A DNA stretch of 7,976 bases from Acidothermales bacterium (GTDB lineage Bacteria; Actinomycetota; Actinomycetes; Streptosporangiales; WHST01), in assembly GCA_017354575.1 (NCBI GenBank), contig JAFMQP010000178.1:1-7976 (forward strand), in the 5' to 3' direction. Below are positions 4,902 to 7,976 of the stretch, piece by piece. Under the pieces are notes generated by a model. It worked only from the letters and a program-made list of their open reading frames with translations. It did no database searches and was not told the origin of the DNA. Both the position numbers and the translations under genes were made by a program. How positions within the stretch are numbered: the first letter of the stretch is position 1; the number at the start of each line of letters is the position of its first letter.

Positions 4902-6128
4902 TCACTTGGCCTCGGCGAACAGCCGCTGCAGCCGGGACACGCCCTCGACGAGGTCGTCGTCGCCGAGCGCGTACGACAGCCGCAGGTACCCCTCGGTGCC
5001 GAACGCCTCGCCGGGCACGACGGCGACCTCGGCCTCCTCCAGCGCGACCTCGGCCAGCTCGATCGACGTCTTCGGCGTGTGGCCGCGGATGTCCCTGCCG
5101 AGCAGGCCCTTCACCGACGGGTAGGCGTAGAACGCGCCCTCCGGCTCGGGGCAGGTGACGCCGTCGATCTCGTTCAGCATCCGCACGATCGTCTGCCGGC
5201 GCCGGTCGAACGCCGTCCGCATCGCCGCGACCGCGGCGAGGTCGCCTGCGACCGCGGCGAGCGCCGCGCGCTGCGAGACGTTGGCGACGTTGCTGGACGC
5301 GTGCGAGTGCAGGTTCGTCGCCGCCTTGACCACGTCGACGGGGCCGAGCATCCAGCCGACCCGCCAGCCGGTCATCGCGTACGTCTTCGCGACGCCGTTG
5401 ACGACCACGCAGGTGTCGGCGAGCTCGGGCACCAGCACCGGCATGGACGCGAACGTCGCGTCGCCGTAGACCAGGTGCTCGTAGATCTCGTCGGCGACGA
5501 CCCAGAGGCCGTGCTCGACGGCCCACTCGCCGATCGCCTCGACCTGCTCCGGGGTGTAGACGGCGCCGGTCGGGTTGCTCGGGGAGTTGAACAGCAGCGC
5601 CTTGGTGCGGCCGGTGCGGGCGGCCTCGAGCTGCTCGACGCTCGCGCGGTAGCCGGTGGTCTCGTCGGTGACGACGTCGACGGGTACGCCGTCGGCGAGC
5701 TTGATCGACTCGGGGTAGGTCGTCCAGTACGGCGTCGGCACCAGCACCTCGTCGCCCGGGTCGAGGATCGCGGCGAACGTCTCGGCGACGGCCTGCTTGC
5801 CGCCGTTGGTCACCAGGACCTGGTTCGCGGCAACGCGGTAGCCGGAGTCGCGCAGCGTCTTGGCCGCGAGCGCCTCCTTCAGCTCGGGGAGGCCGCCGGC
5901 GGGTGTGTACTTGTGGTTCTTCGGGTCGCGGCAGGCGGCGACCGCGGCCTCGACCACGTGGGCGGGCGTCGGGAAGTCCGGCTCGCCCGCGCCGAAGCCG
6001 ATGACCGGGCGGCCCGCGGCCCGAAGCGCCTTGGCCTTGGCGTCGACGGCGAGCGTCGCGGACTCGGTGATGGCGGCGAGCTTGGCGGAGACCCTCGGCT
6101 TGACGGGTGAGGCTGGTGACGCGGTCAT
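4902..6128 (-). CDS. aspC: Aspartate aminotransferase, class I (PLP-dependent, subgroup Ib type)
   Basis: A 408-residue cytoplasmic fold-type I aminotransferase that interconverts aspartate/2-oxoglutarate and oxaloacetate/glutamate. Key residues are visible: GEPDFPTP at 48-55, PYW at 133-135, SPSNPTG at 182-188 with Asn185, Asp213 and Tyr216 in ADEIYEHLVY for the pyridine ring, Lys248 (GVAKTYAMTGWRVG) for the Schiff base, Arg256 for the phosphate, and Arg383 (YLRLSYA) for the substrate carboxylate. Subgroup Ib also includes prephenate aminotransferases, so a role in Tyr/Phe synthesis is possible. The ATG at 6128 fits the family N-terminus after a short disordered lead, but the start region is unusual: two tiny ORFs overlap into it. 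An aspartate aminotransferase next to tRNA-Trp/secE is a typical actinobacterial arrangement. The symbol is given by family convention. Confidence 0.92.
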   Translation of the reverse strand: MTASPASPVKPRVSAKLAAITESATLAVDAKAKALRAAGRPVIGFGAGEPDFPTPAHVVEAAVAACRDPKNHKYTPAGGLPELKEALAAKTLRDSGYRVAANQVLVTNGGKQAVAETFAAILDPGDEVLVPTPYWTTYPESIKLADGVPVDVVTDETTGYRASVEQLEAARTGRTKALLFNSPSNPTGAVYTPEQVEAIGEWAVEHGLWVVADEIYEHLVYGDATFASMPVLVPELADTCVVVNGVAKTYAMTGWRVGWMLGPVDVVKAATNLHSHASSNVANVSQRAALAAVAGDLAAVAAMRTAFDRRRQTIVRMLNEIDGVTCPEPEGAFYAYPSVKGLLGRDIRGHTPKTSIELAEVALEEAEVAVVPGEAFGTEGYLRLSYALGDDDLVEGVSRLQRLFAEAK

Positions 6129-6144
6129 GCGGTCATCGTCCCAT
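6125..6144 (-). promoter_or_regulatory. Relay of two minimal ORFs leading into the aspC start
   Basis: On the minus strand, an ATG at 6144 opens a three-codon ORF (Met-Gly-Arg) whose TGA overlaps the next ATG at 6136. That ATG opens another three-codon ORF (Met-Thr-Ala), whose TGA overlaps the aspC ATG at 6128. ATGACCGC is repeated in tandem. The arrangement is plain in the sequence; a function in start selection or translational control is only inference. Confidence 0.3.
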
Positions 6145-6202
6145 CAGGCTCCGACGGGACGTCACCGGCATCCACGTGGCGAGACGGTCCGGTGTGGACC
6201 CG

Positions 6203-6233
6203 TTCGACGTCCGTGGGCCTCGCCCCGTACACT
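6203..6233 (+). promoter_or_regulatory. Putative promoter of the tRNA-Trp - secE - nusG transcript
   Basis: TACACT at 6228-6233 is a good -10 match, and TTCGAC at 6203-6208 is a weak -35 with a 19-base spacer (18 if read as TCGACG). It would start transcription near 6240, leaving about 60 bases of 5' leader before the tRNA. That leader can form two short hairpins (6242-6257 and 6261-6276). No other promoter is obvious before secE, so the tRNA and secE are probably co-transcribed. Confidence 0.45.
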
Positions 6234-6299
6234 CGGTGGTTGGCGGTTCCTGCCGCCCGTCGGGGCATGTCCCCCGGTCGGGACGGTGCGGGCTGTCGT

Positions 6300-6373
6300 A
6301 GGGCAGTAGCTCAATTGGCTAGAGTACCGGTCTCCAAAACCGGCGGTTGGGGGTTCGAGTCCCTCCTGCCCTG
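6300..6373 (+). tRNA. tRNA-Trp (anticodon CCA)
   Basis: A complete cloverleaf can be drawn. The acceptor stem is AGGGCAG (6300-6306) with CTGCCCT (6366-6372), and G6373 is the discriminator, as expected for bacterial tRNA-Trp. The D stem is GCTC/GAGT with a GG-containing loop. The anticodon stem CCGGT/ACCGG encloses loop CTCCAAA, with anticodon CCA at 6334-6336. The variable loop is 5 bases, and the T arm GGGGG/CCCTC has a TTCGAGT loop. The 3' CCA is not encoded and must be added after processing. tRNA-Trp immediately upstream of secE-nusG is a recurrent actinobacterial arrangement. Confidence 0.97.
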
Positions 6374-6380
6374 CGCCGTG

Positions 6381-6407
6381 ATGAACGCGAGTAAGAGGAC
6401 TCAGTGA
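6381..6407 (+). other. Eight-codon ORF between tRNA-Trp and secE, possible leader peptide
   Basis: An ATG 8 bases after the tRNA 3' end opens MNASKRTQ, whose TGA (6405-6407) overlaps the secE GTG as GTGA. There is no Shine-Dalgarno before it. If the tRNA is cut out of the primary transcript, this ATG would lie very close to the new mRNA 5' end. It may be chance; the coding case is weak. Confidence 0.2.
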
Positions 6408-6679
6408 CCGAGACCAGGGGCACCACAAAGCCCGCGAAGCGCACCGCCGAGGAGAAGTCGGGCGAGTACGTCCCGCGCGGCGTGCTGCGCAGCTTCGCCA
6501 GCGCGCCTGCCGTCTTCTACCGCGAGTGCGTGGCCGAGCTGCGCAAGGTGGTCTGGCCGACGGGGCGTGAGGTCGTCACGTACACGACCGTCGTGCTGGT
6601 GTTCGTCCTCGTGCTCATCGGCATCGTCACCGGGCTGGACCTGCTGCTCGGCAAGGGCGTGCTGCGGATCTTCAGCTGA
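6404..6679 (+). CDS. secE: Preprotein translocase subunit SecE
   Basis: A 91-residue single-spanning SecE, the essential clamp subunit that stabilises SecY in the SecYEG channel of the cytoplasmic membrane. The N-terminus (1-35) is basic and polar. The conserved amphipathic region FYRECVAELRKVVWPTGREVV lies at 38-58 and carries the family hallmark LRKVxWPT. One transmembrane helix follows at about 59-83. This short form is normal for actinobacteria and other bacteria with minimal SecE. The GTG at 6404 is used, with AAGAGGA at 6393-6399 just upstream; no other start fits the frame. The gene lies 30 bases after tRNA-Trp and 48 bases before nusG. Confidence 0.95.
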   Translation: MTETRGTTKPAKRTAEEKSGEYVPRGVLRSFASAPAVFYRECVAELRKVVWPTGREVVTYTTVVLVFVLVLIGIVTGLDLLLGKGVLRIFS

Positions 6680-6727
6680 CTCCCGCGCGTGCCCCCGACC
6701 ACCAGTGAGACGAAAGAGCACATCAAC

Positions 6728-7561
6728 GTGAGCGACATGCTGCCGGACGACCACCGGCCCGCGCAGGGCGACGCGGCGGAAGCCGAGCCCCCCGCGGCGC
6801 CGGCGTTCGGCGTGCCCGCGGCGGAGGCCGAGAGCGCTCCGGAGGCCGAGACCGCTGCGGCACCGGAGCCGGTCGACGTTCCGGCGGAGGCCCAGGACGC
6901 GGCGGAGCCGGTCGAGTCCCCGGCCGTCGCGGAGCCGACCGCGGCCGAGGCCAACGGCACGGCGGACGCGGTCGAGGCGGACGACGACGACCCGCTCGCC
7001 GACCTGCGGAACCGGCTGCGCAACTCGATCGGCGACTGGTACGTCGTCCACTCCTACGCCGGGTACGAGAACCGGGTGAAGGCCAACGTCGAGAGCCGCA
7101 TCCAGTCGCTCAACATGGAGGACTACATCTTCGAGGTCCAGGTGCCCACGCAGGAGGTCACCGAGATCAAGGGCGGTAAGAAGCAGCAGGTCAACCAGAA
7201 GATGCTGCCCGGCTACGTGCTCGTCCGGATGGACCTCACCGACGAGTCCTGGTCCGTGGTCCGGCACACGCCGGGCGTCACCGGCTTCGTGGGCGTGGGC
7301 AACAAGCCCGCACCGCTTTCCACCGACGAGATCGTCGCGCTGCTCGCGCCCGCCGTGGAGAAGAAGGCGGTGAAGGAGGCGCCGAAGAAGGTGGAGTTCG
7401 AGGCCGGCGAGTCCGTCACCGTCATGGAGGGCCCGTTCGCCACGCTGCCCGCGACCATCAGCGAGATCAACGTGGACTCCCAGAAGCTCAAGGTGCTGGT
7501 CTCGATCTTCGGCCGGGAGACGCCCGTCGAGCTCTCCTTCGACCAGGTGCAGAAGATCTGA
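6728..7561 (+). CDS. nusG: Transcription termination/antitermination protein NusG
   Basis: A universal RNA polymerase-binding elongation factor that modulates pausing, Rho action and transcription-translation coupling. From the GTG at 6728 it is 277 residues. Residues 1-100 are an Ala/Glu/Pro/Asp-rich, probably disordered acidic extension. The NGN domain begins at about 102 (IGDWYVVHSYAGYENRVK) and includes MLPGYVLVRM (159-168) and the VRHTPGVTGFVG stretch. The KOW domain spans about 222-277 and ends SIFGRETPVELSFDQVQKI. Long N-terminal extensions are normal in actinobacterial NusG. The start was chosen by AAAGAG at 6713-6718 with a 9-base spacer and by the VSD N-terminus seen in relatives. 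An in-frame GTG at 6689 would add 13 residues but has no ribosome-binding site; ATG 6737 is another option. Confidence 0.95.
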   Translation: MSDMLPDDHRPAQGDAAEAEPPAAPAFGVPAAEAESAPEAETAAAPEPVDVPAEAQDAAEPVESPAVAEPTAAEANGTADAVEADDDDPLADLRNRLRNSIGDWYVVHSYAGYENRVKANVESRIQSLNMEDYIFEVQVPTQEVTEIKGGKKQQVNQKMLPGYVLVRMDLTDESWSVVRHTPGVTGFVGVGNKPAPLSTDEIVALLAPAVEKKAVKEAPKKVEFEAGESVTVMEGPFATLPATISEINVDSQKLKVLVSIFGRETPVELSFDQVQKI

Positions 7562-7598
7562 CCATCCCGCATTACAGGTAACGAAGGACGGAACGGGT

Positions 7599-7976
7599 AT
7601 GCCTCCCAGGAAGAAGCTCGCCGCGGTCGTCAAGCTGCAGATCCAGGCCGGTCTGGCGACGCCGGCCCCGCCGGTCGGTCCGGCGCTGGGCCAGCACGGC
7701 GTCAACATCATGGAGTTCTGCAAGGCGTACAACGCCGCCACCGAACAGCAGCGCGGCAACGTCGTGCCGGTGGAGATCTCGGTCTACGAGGACCGCAGCT
7801 TCACGTTCGTCACCAAGACGCCGCCGGCGGCCGAGCTGCTGAAGAAGGCGGCGGGCGTCGAGAAGGGCAGCGGCGAGCCGCACAAGACCAAGGTCGCCAC
7901 GGTCACCCGTGACCAGGTGCGCGAGATCGCGCGCACCAAGATGTCCGACCTGAACGCCAACGACGTCGAGGCCGCG
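7599..7976 (+). CDS. rplK: 50S ribosomal protein L11 (partial, 3' end outside window)
   Basis: The first 126 codons of L11, which normally has about 140-145 residues, so roughly 17 are missing at the window edge. L11 binds the GTPase-associated region of 23S rRNA and is needed for factor-dependent GTP hydrolysis and the stringent response. The N-terminal domain has the proline-rich APPVGPALGQHGVNIMEFCK at about 28-47. The C-terminal RNA-binding domain shows TKTPPAAELLKKAAG at about 79-93, then PHKTKVATVTRDQVREIA and LNANDVEAA. The ATG at 7599 follows AAGGACGG with a spacing of about 9 bases. It lies 37 bases after nusG, in the standard secE-nusG-rplK order. Confidence 0.97.
   Translation, partial: MPPRKKLAAVVKLQIQAGLATPAPPVGPALGQHGVNIMEFCKAYNAATEQQRGNVVPVEISVYEDRSFTFVTKTPPAAELLKKAAGVEKGSGEPHKTKVATVTRDQVREIARTKMSDLNANDVEAA

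Noticed and set aside
3914..6110. Long plus-strand open frames opposite the deaminase and aspC
   Set aside because: They are antisense to genes with intact catalytic motifs, and their translations are Arg/Val/Gly/Asp-rich with no recognisable domain.
6240..6299. Possible T-box or other riboswitch upstream of tRNA-Trp/secE
   Set aside because: The leader is only about 60 bases. It folds into two short GC hairpins and lacks a T-box sequence or any aptamer core that I recognise.
6162..6428. Minus-strand 88-residue ORF containing QEGLEPPTAGFGDRYSSQL
   Set aside because: This is the antisense translation of the tRNA-Trp gene and its flanks. The same peptide is a familiar spurious annotation in bacterial genomes.
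6689..6727. Earlier in-frame GTG start for nusG
   Set aside because: It has no Shine-Dalgarno and adds 13 unconserved-looking residues, whereas the GTG at 6728 has AAAGAG at proper spacing and matches the usual actinobacterial N-terminus.
6401..7883. Long minus-strand open frames opposite secE, nusG and rplK
   Set aside because: The plus-strand genes are universal and unmistakable; the antisense frames are a codon-bias artefact.
1..7976. Mobile elements, CRISPR arrays, defence or biosynthetic clusters
   Set aside because: I found no transposase or integrase motifs, terminal inverted repeats, direct-repeat arrays or integration next to the tRNA: the tRNA 3' end is followed directly by secE and is not duplicated elsewhere in the window.

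Overview
This window reads as chromosomal DNA of a very GC-rich actinobacterium (Actinomycetota; no genus can be assigned from sequence alone). The reasons are strong G/C third-position bias with long shadow ORFs on both strands, several GTG starts, apparently leaderless promoters, and a gene order typical of the group: rpmG - hadA-like - hadB-like - murB at one end, and aspC / tRNA-Trp - secE - nusG - rplK at the other.

Layout, left to right. Bases 1-40 are the last codons of rpmG (ribosomal protein L33), followed by a GC-rich hairpin. A tight plus-strand operon follows: a MaoC/HadA-like hot-dog protein (95-553), a HadB-like (R)-hydratase carrying the catalytic Asp/His pair (550-1014), and MurB, UDP-N-acetylenolpyruvoylglucosamine reductase (1011-2042). 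All three are joined by 4-base stop/start overlaps, linking acyl-chain dehydration to peptidoglycan precursor synthesis. Convergent to murB, and overlapping it by 38 bp, is a minus-strand pair: a three-helix membrane protein of unknown function (3145-2780) and a standalone B3/4-domain protein (2727-2005), a family related to the tRNA-editing domain of PheRS. A 60-bp divergent intergenic region separates this pair from a plus-strand GPP34 (GOLPH3/Vps74-like) gene (3206-3856).

Next come two minus-strand genes transcribed together: a class I aspartate aminotransferase (6128-4902) and a divergent adenosine-deaminase-family enzyme (4879-3866). The latter ends 9 bp from the GPP34 gene, with a symmetric hairpin at the convergent junction. 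The right end is the conserved translation/transcription block: tRNA-Trp(CCA), secE, nusG with a long acidic N-terminal extension, and the 5' part of rplK (truncated by the window edge).

The window is mostly ordinary core genome. I see no mobile element, CRISPR array, defence island or biosynthetic cluster. The points most worth a second look are the deaminase's altered active-site motifs (suggesting a 5'-modified adenosine substrate), the B3/4 protein with its membrane partner, the divergent GPP34 gene, and small-scale start-site architecture: back-to-back leaderless promoters, a relay of minimal ORFs ahead of aspC, and an eight-codon ORF between tRNA-Trp and secE.
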